A stretch of DNA of 64,000 nucleotides from Actinoplanes sp. N902-109 (GTDB taxonomy: Bacteria > Actinomycetota > Actinomycetes > Mycobacteriales > Micromonosporaceae): assembly GCF_000389965.1 (NCBI RefSeq), contig NC_021191.1, positions 3,783,501 through 3,847,500 of the forward strand, given 5' to 3'. Under the pieces are notes generated by a model. The model did not search any database and was not told the origin of the DNA. It saw only the letters and a program-made list of their open reading frames with translations. Numbering within the stretch: the first letter of the stretch is position 1; each line of letters starts with the position of its first letter. Position numbers and translations under genes: made by a program. This document shows, piece after piece, positions 1 through 8,983 of the stretch.

Positions 1-596
1 AGGGGAGCGCGGCCCACCGTCGCCGCGAGGTCGACGTGCCGGGCCCGGAACACGGTCACGGTGCCCTGGGTCAGCCGGGCCAGCTGGTCCGTCGTCGTGT
101 GGGTCACGTCGTGCGGTGACAGCCAGAGCCCGTCGTACAGCGGCGCGTACCCGAGCCAGCGCAGCTGACCGCGCAGGGCCCGCCGCTGCACGTCGAGATC
201 CTTCGGCAGGGAGAAGGCCACGAGCGTCCACAGCCCGTCCCAGGCGGGCGGATCGGTCATGGACGCGACGACCCACCGGCCGCCGGCCGACAGCCCGGCA
301 GCGGTGCCGTCGGTGAGCCGGTACCAGCTGTGCCGTCCCTGGCGCCGGCCTTCCAGGGCGCCCCGCCGGGCCAGCCGGCTGACGGCGGCGCGGGCACCGG
401 CGTGGCTCACCCCGGACTCGGCCAGCAGCGCGACGAGCGCCGCCGAGGGCAGCCAGGCCCGGGTGCGCAGCGTGTAGTCGGCCAGCACGGTCACTGCCAG
501 GCCCTGGGGCGAGCTGCCGGCCTGCCGCCGCGGGAGGCGGACCGGGCCCGCGGCCTCCTCGGGGAAGATCTCGCCGATCTCGAACGGAGTCGTCAC
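1..596 (-). CDS. PaaX-family transcriptional regulator (partial)
   Basis: The reverse strand is open from a GTG at 596 to the window edge, so the C-terminus is missing. The translation begins VTTPFEIGEIFPEE and continues through a winged-helix region (VLADYTLRTRAWLPS, then a part reading SGVSHAGARAAVSRLARRG) to WDGLWTLVAFSLP. This order matches PaaX-type regulators, which have an N-terminal helix-turn-helix and a central PaaX domain. Family members repress catabolic genes such as phenylacetate degradation and respond to CoA thioesters. It is divergent from the esterase gene and lies outside the biosynthetic cluster, so a role in that pathway is not implied. No better start than the GTG is visible. 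Confidence 0.8.
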   Translation of the reverse strand, partial: MTTPFEIGEIFPEEAAGPVRLPRRQAGSSPQGLAVTVLADYTLRTRAWLPSAALVALLAESGVSHAGARAAVSRLARRGALEGRRQGRHSWYRLTDGTAAGLSAGGRWVVASMTDPPAWDGLWTLVAFSLPKDLDVQRRALRGQLRWLGYAPLYDGLWLSPHDVTHTTTDQLARLTQGTVTVFRARHVDLAATVGRAP

Positions 597-642
597 CCGT
601 CGATCATCGTACGCCGGCGGGCCTGCCCGCTTACCCATATTC

Positions 643-663
643 ATCGAAAAACGTCGATTGACA
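643..663 (+). promoter_or_regulatory. Candidate operator and -35 box upstream of esterase gene
   Basis: An inverted repeat ATCGA-N6-TCGAT (643-658) runs directly into TTGACA (658-663), a good -35 box. No convincing -10 follows at the usual distance. It sits between the divergent PaaX-type regulator and the esterase gene, so it could be a site for that regulator. That link is inference. Confidence 0.35.
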
Positions 664-716
664 GTTCTCGGTCCGAGCGGAATCCTTTGTGCATCCAATG
701 GAGGAGGGTGGCCCGC

Positions 717-2036
717 ATGCGGATCGGACGACACCTGCTGCTCGGGCTGGCGGCCATGCTCACGGTCGCCGGCCTGGGCGTCGTGGCGGCTCAGCCGGCG
801 TCGGCGGCTTCGCTGGTCCAGGTGACCAGCTTCGGCAACAACCCCGGCGGCATGGAGATGTACGTCTACGTGCCCGACGTGCGCCCGGCCAGCCCGGCGA
901 TCGTGGTGGCCATGCACGGCTGCGGAGGGTCCGGCCCGGGCTTCTACGCCGGCAGCGAGTTCGCCTCGCTGGCCGACCGGTACGGGTTCATCGTGATCTA
1001 CCCGAGCGCGCAGCAGCAGGCCGGGTTCGGCAAGTGCTTCGACACCTGGTCAGCCGCGAGCAAGGTGCGGGGCGGCGGCAGCGACCCGGTGTCGATCGTG
1101 TCGATGGTGACCTACGCCGAACAGCGCTACGGCGGCGACCCCGGCCGGGTCTACGCGACCGGTTCCTCGTCCGGCGGGATGATGACCGACGAGATGCTGG
1201 CCCTGTACCCGGACGTGTTCAAGGCCGGGGCGGCGTTCATGGGCGTGCCCTTCGACTGCTTCTCCGGCGCTGCCGACTACCCGCCCGGCAGCAGCAAGTG
1301 CACCGGCGGCGGCATGGACCGCACCCCGCAGGACTGGGGCAACCGGGTCCGCGCGGCCTATCCGGGTTACACCGGGCCGCGCCCGCCGATCCAGCTCTGG
1401 CACGGCACCGCCGACACCCTCGTGCCCTACTCGTTGTTGCAGGAGGACATCGAGCAGTGGACCAACGTGTTCGGGCTCAGCCAGACGCCGACCGCCACGG
1501 ACACCCCGCAGCCCGGCTGGAACCGCCGCCGCTACGCCGATGCCGCCGGTCGGGTCGATGTCGAGGCCTACAGCATCCAGGGTGCCGGTCACAGTCTGCC
1601 GTCGGCCGGCATGGCGGCGTACGCCATCGCGTTCTTCGGCCTTAACGGCAGCACCACCCCGCCGACGAGCCCGACTGGCACGCCGCCGACGAGCCCGCCG
1701 ACCACGCCGCCGACGACCGGCGGGTGCCGGGTTGCCGCCACGGTCAACGCCTGGAGCACCGGCCTGACCGAGAGCATCACCATCACCAACACGAGCACGG
1801 CGCCGATCAACGGATGGAAGCTGACGTTCACGCTGCCGGCCGGGCAGACCATCACCTCCGGCTGGAACGCCACCTATGCGCCGGCCTCGGGGGCGGTGAC
1901 CGCGACGAACGCCTCCTACAACGCCGCGGTCGCGCCGGGCGCCTCGGTCGGTATCGGCTTCCAGGCCGGGCACACCGGCAACACCGCGGCACCCGCCTCG
2001 TTCGCCCTCAACGGGGCAGCCTGCACCACGTCGTGA
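717..2036 (+). CDS. Secreted CE1-type esterase with C-terminal CBM2
   Basis: A 439-residue protein starting at ATG 717 behind a strong GGAGGAGG ribosome binding site. It opens with a signal peptide ending near AQPASAA. The catalytic part is an alpha/beta hydrolase of the PHB-depolymerase/feruloyl or acetylxylan esterase group (CE1): MHGCGG forms the oxyanion region, GSSSGG holds the nucleophile, HGTADTLVP carries the acid region and GAGHSLP the histidine. A Pro/Thr linker (TPPTSPTGTPPTSP) joins it to a C-terminal family-2 carbohydrate-binding module of about 100 residues. The expected role is extracellular de-esterification of plant polysaccharide, bound to cellulose or xylan. It is outside the enediyne cluster. 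Confidence 0.88.
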   Translation: MRIGRHLLLGLAAMLTVAGLGVVAAQPASAASLVQVTSFGNNPGGMEMYVYVPDVRPASPAIVVAMHGCGGSGPGFYAGSEFASLADRYGFIVIYPSAQQQAGFGKCFDTWSAASKVRGGGSDPVSIVSMVTYAEQRYGGDPGRVYATGSSSGGMMTDEMLALYPDVFKAGAAFMGVPFDCFSGAADYPPGSSKCTGGGMDRTPQDWGNRVRAAYPGYTGPRPPIQLWHGTADTLVPYSLLQEDIEQWTNVFGLSQTPTATDTPQPGWNRRRYADAAGRVDVEAYSIQGAGHSLPSAGMAAYAIAFFGLNGSTTPPTSPTGTPPTSPPTTPPTTGGCRVAATVNAWSTGLTESITITNTSTAPINGWKLTFTLPAGQTITSGWNATYAPASGAVTATNASYNAAVAPGASVGIGFQAGHTGNTAAPASFALNGAACTTS

Positions 2037-2093
2037 CGTCACGGTGAGCCATGCGCCGCTGTACGAGGAGTTTGATCGTCACTCGCCAATATC

Positions 2094-2123
2094 TTGACAT
2101 GCCCATGTTTCAGTTCCTACCTT
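2094..2123 (+). promoter_or_regulatory. Promoter of CUT1 ABC operon
   Basis: TTGACA at 2094-2099 and TACCTT at 2118-2123, separated by 18 bases, form a consensus-like housekeeping promoter ahead of the solute-binding protein gene (start 2178). Confidence 0.6.
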
Positions 2124-2146
2124 GAGCTTCACATTCCGGAAACACT

Positions 2147-2159
2147 CCGAAACTTTCGG
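2147..2159. promoter_or_regulatory. Palindromic operator CCGAAA-C-TTTCGG
   Basis: A perfect 13-base palindrome lies between the -10 box and the ribosome binding site of the sugar ABC operon. GAAA/TTTC palindromes of this kind are typical LacI-family operators of CUT1 transporter operons, so repression relieved by sugar is likely. No LacI gene is present in the window. Confidence 0.5.
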
Positions 2160-2177
2160 TTCCGAGAGGTGATTCTC

Positions 2178-3464
2178 GTGGTCCATAGGAAAGCTTTGAT
2201 CCTGGTCGCCGCCATGGCCCTGGGCGCCGGAAGTTTGGCCGCATGTTCCGGTGGTGACGACGACGGGTCCTCGGGCGGCAATGTCTCGATGCAGCTGTGG
2301 GAGAACTCCACCACCGGGCCCGGCAAGGCGTTCTGGGACAAGGCGGTGGCGGATTACCACACCGCCCACCCGAACGTCACCATCAAGGTCCAGGTGGTGC
2401 AGAACGAGGACCTCGACGGCAAGCTGCAGACCGCGTTGAACTCCGGCGCGGCGCCCGACCTGTTCCTGCAGCGCGGCGGCGGGAAGATGGCCGACATGGT
2501 GGAGGCCGGTCAGCTCAAGGACATCACCGACGACATCACCGCCGAGACCAAGCAGGCGGTCGGCGAGGCGGTCCTCCGCAACGGGCAGGTCGACGGCAAG
2601 AGCTACGCCGTGCCGCTCTCCATCCTGCCGGGCGGCTTCTGGTACAGCAAAGACCTGTTCAGGAAGGCCGGTGTCAGCACACCACCGGCCACCCTGGACG
2701 ACCTGAACGCCGCGGTGGTCAAGCTCAAGGCCGCGGGTACGCCGATCGCGCTCGGCGCCAAGGACGCGTGGCCGGCCGCCCACTGGTACTACTTCTTCGC
2801 CCTGCGCGCGTGCAGCCAGGCCACCCTCGACGCGGCGGCCAAGGACAAGACGTTCAACGACCCCTGCTGGACCAAGGCCGGCAACGACCTCAAGGCCTTC
2901 GCCGACACCAAGCCGTTCGCCGAGGGGTTCCTGACCACCTCGGCCCAGCAGGGCGCGGGCAGCTCCGCGGGCCTGGTCGCCAACCACAAGGCGAGCATGG
3001 AACTGATGGGTTCCTGGGACCCCGGGGTGATCGCCTCCCTGACCAAGGACACCAAGCCGCTGCCCGACCTGGGGTTCTTCCCGTTCCCGTCGGTGCCGGG
3101 CGGGCAGGGTGACCCGGCCGCGGTGATGGGTGGCTCGGACGGCTACTCCTGCTCGAAGGACGCGCCCAAGGAGTGCGCCGACTTCCTCAACTGGCTGCTG
3201 ACCAAGGACGTTCAGGAGGCCTACTACAAGGCCTACAACTCGCTGCCGGTCAACAAGCAGGCCCAGGGCGCCGTCACCGAGGACTACCTCAAGGCGGTGC
3301 TCGACGCCTACAACTCCGCGCCGTACGTCTCGCAGTGGCTGGACACGGTCTACGGGCAGAACGTGGGCAACGCGCTCAACGTCGGTGTGGTGAACCTGCT
3401 CGCCGGCAAGGGCGACGTCGCCGGGATCATCAAGGCCGTGAACGACGCCGCCAAGAAGGGCTGA
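2178..3464 (+). CDS. CUT1 ABC transporter solute-binding lipoprotein
   Basis: A 428-residue protein starting at GTG 2178 with GAGAGGTG just upstream. The N-terminus is a lipoprotein signal with lipobox LAAC (Cys23). The rest is a family-1 extracellular solute-binding protein (N-terminal WENSTTGPGKAFWDKA, later PDLFLQRGGGKMADM and ELMGSWDPGV). It should capture an oligosaccharide on the outer membrane face and deliver it to the two permeases encoded directly downstream. No ATPase gene follows, as is usual for actinobacterial CUT1 systems that share an MsiK-type ATPase encoded elsewhere. The substrate cannot be read from sequence. Confidence 0.9.
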   Translation: MVHRKALILVAAMALGAGSLAACSGGDDDGSSGGNVSMQLWENSTTGPGKAFWDKAVADYHTAHPNVTIKVQVVQNEDLDGKLQTALNSGAAPDLFLQRGGGKMADMVEAGQLKDITDDITAETKQAVGEAVLRNGQVDGKSYAVPLSILPGGFWYSKDLFRKAGVSTPPATLDDLNAAVVKLKAAGTPIALGAKDAWPAAHWYYFFALRACSQATLDAAAKDKTFNDPCWTKAGNDLKAFADTKPFAEGFLTTSAQQGAGSSAGLVANHKASMELMGSWDPGVIASLTKDTKPLPDLGFFPFPSVPGGQGDPAAVMGGSDGYSCSKDAPKECADFLNWLLTKDVQEAYYKAYNSLPVNKQAQGAVTEDYLKAVLDAYNSAPYVSQWLDTVYGQNVGNALNVGVVNLLAGKGDVAGIIKAVNDAAKKG

Positions 3465-3471
3465 CAGCGTC

Positions 3472-4458
3472 GTGCTCACCGAGGATGTGCCCGCTGCGCG
3501 TGTGCGCAGCGGGGATGTCGGGCAGTCGCCGGCGGCTGGGCGCCGCCGGCGGCGCGGCATCGGCTGGGCGCAACGGCTGGAGATCCTGCTGCTGTCCGGC
3601 CCGGCGCTGCTGGTGTTCCTGTTCTTCGTCATCCTCCCCGTGGTGCTGGCCGCGTACTACGGCTTCTACCGGTGGAAGGGTTTCGGGGTCCCGACGAACT
3701 TCGTCGGCCTGGACAACTACGTCACCATCCTGAAGGACTCGTCGTTCCATGACGCGTTGTGGCACAACGGGTTGATCCTGGTGCTCTCGCTCGTCCTGCA
3801 GGGTCCGGCCGGGGTGGGCCTGGCGCTGCTGCTCAACCAGCGGATCCGCGGACAGTCGGTGATCCGGGTGCTGATCTTCGTGCCGTACGTGATCGCCGAG
3901 GTCATCGTCGGGACGGCCTTCGGCCTCATGCTGCAGACGAACGGCGCCCTCAACGGTGTCCTGCGGTCGATCGGTCTCGGCCGGCTGGCCGAGGACTGGC
4001 TGGCCAACCCGGCGCTCGCCATCTGGACCCTGATGTTCATCCTGACCTGGAAGTACATCGGCTTCGCGGTGATCCTCTTCCTGGCCGGGCTGCAGAACAT
4101 CCCGGAGGAGCTGTCCGAGGCGGCCATGATGGACGGCGCCACGTACTGGCAGACGCAACGCCTGATCACCCTGCCGTTGCTGGGCCCGACAATCCGCATC
4201 TGGGGCTTCCTGTCGATCATCGGCGCGCTGCAGCTGTTCGACCTCGTCTACATCATCTGGGGTCAGTACGTCGCGTCGACCGCCGGCACCTCGACGATGG
4301 CGACGTACATGGTCACCGAAGGCCGCAACGCGGCCAACTACGGGTACGGCAATGCCGTCGCGGTCGTGCTTTTCCTCATCTCGATGATCATCGCGCTGAT
4401 CTACCAGCGCTTCGTCCTGCGCCGGGACACCGAGGGCGCGCTCACGGGGGGACGGTAG
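3472..4458 (+). CDS. CUT1 ABC transporter permease (MalF-like)
   Basis: A 328-residue integral membrane protein, GTG start, seven bases after the binding-protein stop. An Arg-rich cytoplasmic N-terminus precedes six predicted membrane helices (first around residues 38-62). The EAA coupling motif appears as EELSEAAMMDGAT about two-thirds along, which docks the ATPase. It forms the sugar-import pore with the next gene product; the two genes are three bases apart. Confidence 0.9.
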   Translation: MLTEDVPAARVRSGDVGQSPAAGRRRRRGIGWAQRLEILLLSGPALLVFLFFVILPVVLAAYYGFYRWKGFGVPTNFVGLDNYVTILKDSSFHDALWHNGLILVLSLVLQGPAGVGLALLLNQRIRGQSVIRVLIFVPYVIAEVIVGTAFGLMLQTNGALNGVLRSIGLGRLAEDWLANPALAIWTLMFILTWKYIGFAVILFLAGLQNIPEELSEAAMMDGATYWQTQRLITLPLLGPTIRIWGFLSIIGALQLFDLVYIIWGQYVASTAGTSTMATYMVTEGRNAANYGYGNAVAVVLFLISMIIALIYQRFVLRRDTEGALTGGR

Positions 4459-4461
4459 GAC

Positions 4462-5316
4462 ATGGCCAGGACCATTCCCTCCCGGCGGGGGAGCAACCGG
4501 GACAGCTGGGGCAACCCGATCGTCTATGCCGGCGCTCTCGTGCTGATCGGGGTCATGCTGGGCCCCGTCATCTACATCATCATCGGCGGGTTCCGGACCA
4601 ACTCGCAGATCACCACCGACCCCGCGGCGCTCCCGCACCCGTGGGTGTCGCGCAACTACACCAGCGTCCTGACCAGCGACAGCTTCTGGCGCCAGGTGGG
4701 CAACTCGACGATCGTGGCGGTCGCCACCACCATCGGCGTCGTCACGCTGGGCGTCATGGCGAGCTATGTCCTGGCCCGGTACAGGTTCCGCGGCCGCTCG
4801 GCGATGTACGCCTTGTTCGCCGCGGGGCTGATGTTCCCGGTGACGGTCGCGATCACGCCGCTGTACATCCTGGTGAAGAACGTGGGCCTGGTGAACTCGC
4901 TGCCCGGCGTGATCCTCCCGCAGATCGCCTTCGCCCTGCCCACGACGGTCATCATCCTGGTGCCGTTCCTGCAGGCGATCCCCAAGGACATCGAGGAGGC
5001 CGCCGCCATCGACCGGTGCAGCCGGCTCGGTTTCTTCTGGCGGATGGTGCTCCCGCTGTCGGTGCCGGGCCTGATCACCACCGGCATCCTCGCGTTCGTC
5101 AACAGCTGGAACAGCTACCTGCTGCCGCTGTTCCTGCTGAACGACCAGGACTCCTTCACGCTGCCGCTGGGCGTGCAGGCGTTCGCCTCGGAGTACTCGG
5201 TGGACACCGCCAAGGTGCTCGCCTTCACCTCGCTGTCGATGATCCCGGCGCTCATCTTCTTCAGCCTGTTCGAACGCCGCATCGTCGGCGGGCTCACCGG
5301 CGCGGTCAAGGGCTGA
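4462..5316 (+). CDS. CUT1 ABC transporter permease (MalG-like)
   Basis: A 284-residue integral membrane protein, ATG start. It has six predicted membrane helices and the EAA loop IPKDIEEAAAIDRCSR, in which a Cys replaces the more usual Gly-Ala pattern. The typical C-terminal FERRIVGGLTGAVKG of MalG-type subunits is present. It is the last gene of the three-gene sugar uptake operon and converges on the carboxypeptidase gene, 36 bases away. Confidence 0.9.
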   Translation: MARTIPSRRGSNRDSWGNPIVYAGALVLIGVMLGPVIYIIIGGFRTNSQITTDPAALPHPWVSRNYTSVLTSDSFWRQVGNSTIVAVATTIGVVTLGVMASYVLARYRFRGRSAMYALFAAGLMFPVTVAITPLYILVKNVGLVNSLPGVILPQIAFALPTTVIILVPFLQAIPKDIEEAAAIDRCSRLGFFWRMVLPLSVPGLITTGILAFVNSWNSYLLPLFLLNDQDSFTLPLGVQAFASEYSVDTAKVLAFTSLSMIPALIFFSLFERRIVGGLTGAVKG

Positions 5317-5352
5317 GCAGACCGCGCCGGCCGGCGGCACACCACCTGACGG

Positions 5353-7986
5353 TCAGCGGAGCAGCCGGGCGAGCAGCGGCGCCCGGCGATCCGCCGGCAA
5401 TGCCGCCGGGTCGAAACCGAGGACGGCACCGTACGCCGTGGTCAGCGCCGCAGCGGACCGCCGCAGGGCCGCCGACTGCGCCCAGGCCGTCGTGTTGCCG
5501 GCGCTGCCCGGTGGCGGACCGGCCGCGGCGAACGGGCCGAGGTCGGTCTCGAAGCCGGTGCTGGACGCCGGCTTCCCGCCGATCTCGAGCCGTGCGTCGT
5601 CGGCGAGCACGCCGGTGCCGAGCAGGGTGACGTCACTGACGTACGTGATGCTGACCTCGACCTTCGTCCCGGCGTAGCGGGAGAGGTCCAGCGCCGTGCG
5701 GTGCCAGCCGCCGCTCTCGCCGGCCAGCCCGGCCCAGGTGCCGGTGCTGCCGGTCGGCGCGCAGTCGTCGCCGTCCGGGGTCAGGCTCAGGTAGTGCGTG
5801 AGGAACGGATGCCGGGTGAGCAGCGAGTCGCAACCGGGCGGGGCGTCGGAGCTGGTCGCGCCGAGCGCATCCGGCAGGGTGGTCCAGTCGTCATGGCCGG
5901 GGGTGTGCGCCTCGAACATCACCGCGTTGCGGCCGACCGTGTCGTAGGAGAGCGCGAACGTCAGCTCCGGCCGCTGGGCCGCTGTCACGCCGGTGAGGTC
6001 GACGGTGCGGGTCAGCCGGGCGTACTCGTGGTCGGCGGCCCGGACCGCCGCCATGCCGGAGCCGGCAACGGGTTCGAGCGGGCCGGCCAGCCCGGTGTAC
6101 GTCCCGGCGGGGCGGGTGGCGAACTGCGGGTAGCGGGCGGCGGGCAGGGTGTCGCTGATGGCGTCGAACAGCGTCGCCGCGGCGGGTGGCCCGGTGACCG
6201 GGCCACCGGTGCCGGCCAGCGCGCCGGTGCCGGTGAAGGCGGTCGCGCCCGTGCCGGTGAAGGAGCTGTCGACGCCGAGCCAGTACCGGGTGAACCCGGT
6301 GCTGTCGTCGTCGGCCGCGGCGGCACCGGCCTTGAGCACCGTGCCGCCCTCGTTGGCGAAGTCGCGGACCGCCAGCGTCGTGGCGGTGTCGGCGGCCTGG
6401 TCGCCCACCGCCCACAGGACGTTCTCGTAATGGGCGAGGACGCCGAGCGGGTCCGGGGCGCCCCGGGCGGCCACGTCCCACACCTGGGCCCCGGGGTGCC
6501 CGGCGGCGGCCAGCGACCCGGTGAGCTCCGTCGAGCCCGCAGCGGCGAGCACCAGCGTGTCCCCGGCCGGCGCAGCTGTCACGGCGTAGGTGAAGTGGCT
6601 GCTGTCCTGCCCGGACGCGCTGAACCACACCTCGACCCGGTCGCCGGCACGGGCGCCGGTGACCCGCCCGCGGTATTCGTCGTAGTACAGGTTGTCGGTG
6701 CCGCCGTAGACCCGGCCGCCCGGCCACGGGCTGGTGCTCGCCGACCGTACCGGGCCGCCGTTGATCGTATAGCGCACCACCGGCGTGCCGAGGCTCTTAC
6801 GGGCCACGACCGCGACGGTCTGCGGTCCCGAGCCGGCCGCCGAGGTGGTGAACGGGTGCGGGGTGAAAGCCGGTGCGCTGCGGTGCAGCACCGACACGGG
6901 CCGCGCGGGGTCAGCCGCGGACGCCGCGACGGACAGGGCGAACGGCAGGTTGCGCCGGTATTCCGCCGCGATCAGCCGCTCGTCGTCGGGGAACTCGAAC
7001 TCGCTGCCGCAGTCGTCCGGCGACCAGGCGTCGGCCGGGTCGCTGTCGGCGGCCGTGTAACAGCTCGCCATCTCGTCGACGACCATCGGCACCCCGTCGA
7101 CGTTGATCGCCTGCCCGGCCGAGTCGCCGTTGGAGGTGGCGTAGTCCGAGAGCCGGGTCGCGGTGCTGCCCGGCACGGCCGACCCGGTGGCGTCGCCGGC
7201 GAGCGCCCGGTACATGACGTCGTCCGGCGCGCCGGTGGTGCTCTGCCAGCCGGGACCGTACATCAGCGTCTCGGCGGCGGCGTGGAAGTTGACCGACTCG
7301 CGCGGCTTGACCCGGCGCTCGAACGCGTTGAGCGCCACCGTCTCGGGCTCGGAGTCCGGCGCGGGGCCGCGGTAGGTGTCGCGCGCGGGATCGGGTGACG
7401 AGCCCTCGTCGTCCCAGCCCCAGCGGAAGCCCGCGTTGCGGTTCAGGTCGACGCCGTCACCCGTGCCGATCGTCCCGTCGCCGTTGTTGTCGCGCAGGTT
7501 CTTGCGCCACAGCCGGGCGCCGGGCGCGCCGCTGAAGGTGTAGTCGTAGCCGTCCGGGTTGGCCACCGGCAGGAACCAGAGCTCGGTGCTGTTCACCAGC
7601 GCGGTCGTCTGCGGGTCGGAACCGTAGCCGGTCACGAACCGGTCCAGGAGCCGGCGCACCATCTCCACGGTGATCCACTCGCGGGCGTGCTGGGCGCCGA
7701 GGTAGAGCGTGCCGGGCCGGGCGCCGTCGGGGGTCGTGGCGGCGGCGCGGGTCACCTTCACCGCGAGGATGTCACGCCCCTGCACCGTACGGCCGATGGA
7801 CTCGACCTTCGCGATGTCCGGGTGCTCGGCGGCCACCTGGCGCAGCTCGGCCGCGATGGCACCGTACGGCCGGAACACGCCCTGCGGTTCCGGCGCTCGC
7901 TCCGGGGCCGCGGTCGTACCGGTGGTCAGTGGGAGCAGGGCGACGGCGGCCGTGAGGATCCGGTGGATGACCAGCATGGGCGACAC
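5353..7986 (-). CDS. Secreted M14 zinc carboxypeptidase, multidomain
   Basis: An 877-residue protein starting at GTG 7986, or ATG 7977 three codons on. A signal peptide is followed by an M14 peptidase domain. The zinc ligands His100 and Glu103 lie in QHAREW, the third ligand His235 in VNFHA, and the catalytic Glu305 in VVDEMAS. The PVANPDGYDY and DLNRN motifs are also typical. About 500 further residues hold beta-rich segments and a glutamine-amidotransferase-like stretch (residues about 500-640), then an immune-inhibitor-A-like region. It should remove C-terminal residues from extracellular peptides. It ends the left flank; its promoter side faces a terminator hairpin. Confidence 0.88.
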   Translation of the reverse strand: MSPMLVIHRILTAAVALLPLTTGTTAAPERAPEPQGVFRPYGAIAAELRQVAAEHPDIAKVESIGRTVQGRDILAVKVTRAAATTPDGARPGTLYLGAQHAREWITVEMVRRLLDRFVTGYGSDPQTTALVNSTELWFLPVANPDGYDYTFSGAPGARLWRKNLRDNNGDGTIGTGDGVDLNRNAGFRWGWDDEGSSPDPARDTYRGPAPDSEPETVALNAFERRVKPRESVNFHAAAETLMYGPGWQSTTGAPDDVMYRALAGDATGSAVPGSTATRLSDYATSNGDSAGQAINVDGVPMVVDEMASCYTAADSDPADAWSPDDCGSEFEFPDDERLIAAEYRRNLPFALSVAASAADPARPVSVLHRSAPAFTPHPFTTSAAGSGPQTVAVVARKSLGTPVVRYTINGGPVRSASTSPWPGGRVYGGTDNLYYDEYRGRVTGARAGDRVEVWFSASGQDSSHFTYAVTAAPAGDTLVLAAAGSTELTGSLAAAGHPGAQVWDVAARGAPDPLGVLAHYENVLWAVGDQAADTATTLAVRDFANEGGTVLKAGAAAADDDSTGFTRYWLGVDSSFTGTGATAFTGTGALAGTGGPVTGPPAAATLFDAISDTLPAARYPQFATRPAGTYTGLAGPLEPVAGSGMAAVRAADHEYARLTRTVDLTGVTAAQRPELTFALSYDTVGRNAVMFEAHTPGHDDWTTLPDALGATSSDAPPGCDSLLTRHPFLTHYLSLTPDGDDCAPTGSTGTWAGLAGESGGWHRTALDLSRYAGTKVEVSITYVSDVTLLGTGVLADDARLEIGGKPASSTGFETDLGPFAAAGPPPGSAGNTTAWAQSAALRRSAAALTTAYGAVLGFDPAALPADRRAPLLARLLR

Positions 7987-8021
7987 CGTACGGAGTGGAT
8001 GTGAGGATGTTGTCAGGTTCG

Positions 8022-8051
8022 GGGCCGGGCAGCGGTCGGGCTGCCCGGCCC
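8022..8051 (-). terminator. Hairpin terminator of the leftmost cluster operon
   Basis: A perfect 11-base stem (8022-8032 with 8041-8051) and an 8-base loop, six bases past the stop of the membrane protein gene. It is GC-rich with no U-tract, as is common in actinomycetes. It ends the ligase-SCP2-rmlB-methyltransferase-membrane protein operon. Confidence 0.65.
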
Positions 8052-8056
8052 GGCGA

Positions 8057-8983
8057 TCACTTGTTGTAGGGCAGCACCGGGAACCAGCCGTGGCCGAACG
8101 ACGCCGGCACCCGTACGTCCCAGTAGACGACTTCGAACACGCCCAGCGCGAGCAGCATCGCCCCGCTGATCAGCAGGACACGCCGCGGGTGGGCGGCCAG
8201 CCAGGACAGGAAGCGGCCCCGGCTGCCGAGCACCAGCAGCAGGAACAGCGCCGAGACCACGACGATGTTGCCGAGCGACTGCAGGATGAACGCGGCCGCG
8301 CCGTACAGCGGGTTGCCCCGGTCCGCGGCCCAGTGGAACAGCTCGTTGAACAGCGGGTACGGCCGGCCTACCAGGAAACCGCCGACCAGCGCGCCCAGCG
8401 TCACCACCCGGGCCACCGGGCGGGTGGCGAACGGGTCGGGGGCCAGGCCCAGCGAGGCCAGTCCGAGATAGCCGAACGCGAGACCGATGACCCCGAACAC
8501 GATGACCGACTGGAGCAGCCGCACCGGCATGCCGCCCGCCGTGGCGGTGGACAGCTGGGGCAGCGAATCGCCGAGCAGCACGCCGGTGAAGCCGTACACC
8601 GCGGAGACGCTCACCATGCCCAGTGCGAGCCAGCCGATCGGGCGCAGCGCTGCGTGCAGCAGCCGGCCGGTGCTGGACCCGGCGTGGCCCATCGGGCCGA
8701 TCGACGCCATCACCGCCACGTTGCAGGCGGTGAACGTGCCGGCCAGACCGGACACGAACGCGAACACCAGGCCGGCCAGCGTGCCGCCGACCGCGGTGGC
8801 CTTGGCGTCCCGGCCGAGCAGCGTGTTCGCCACGTTGTCGCCGATGACGTGGTCGACGAGTTCGAACGACCAGAGCACGGCCAGCAGGATCCCGGCGACG
8901 ACGCTCAGCACCGCGACCCGCACGGCACGGCCGTCCCGGGCGGGCGCCGCCGGTCGGATCCCGAGTTCCGGTGCGGCGCTCAT
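8057..8983 (-). CDS. Polytopic membrane protein, CcdA/UreH-like
   Basis: A 308-residue protein with about eight hydrophobic helices. The segment GLAGTFTACNVAVMASIGPM resembles the small-residue-rich helix of the CcdA/DsbD transmembrane superfamily, but only one Cys is present there, so electron transfer by a Cys pair is doubtful. Its start overlaps the methyltransferase stop by four bases (ATGA), so the two are translationally coupled. No specific family is recognised. A transport or membrane redox role linked to the cluster is possible but unproven. The C-terminus ends hydrophilic (GWFPVLPYNK). Confidence 0.6.
   Translation of the reverse strand: MSAAPELGIRPAAPARDGRAVRVAVLSVVAGILLAVLWSFELVDHVIGDNVANTLLGRDAKATAVGGTLAGLVFAFVSGLAGTFTACNVAVMASIGPMGHAGSSTGRLLHAALRPIGWLALGMVSVSAVYGFTGVLLGDSLPQLSTATAGGMPVRLLQSVIVFGVIGLAFGYLGLASLGLAPDPFATRPVARVVTLGALVGGFLVGRPYPLFNELFHWAADRGNPLYGAAAFILQSLGNIVVVSALFLLLVLGSRGRFLSWLAAHPRRVLLISGAMLLALGVFEVVYWDVRVPASFGHGWFPVLPYNK

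Noticed and set aside
3430..5340. Minus-strand open frame opposite the ABC permeases
   Set aside because: Shadow frame with repetitive Asp/Arg/His content; the permeases on the plus strand have clear membrane helices and EAA loops.
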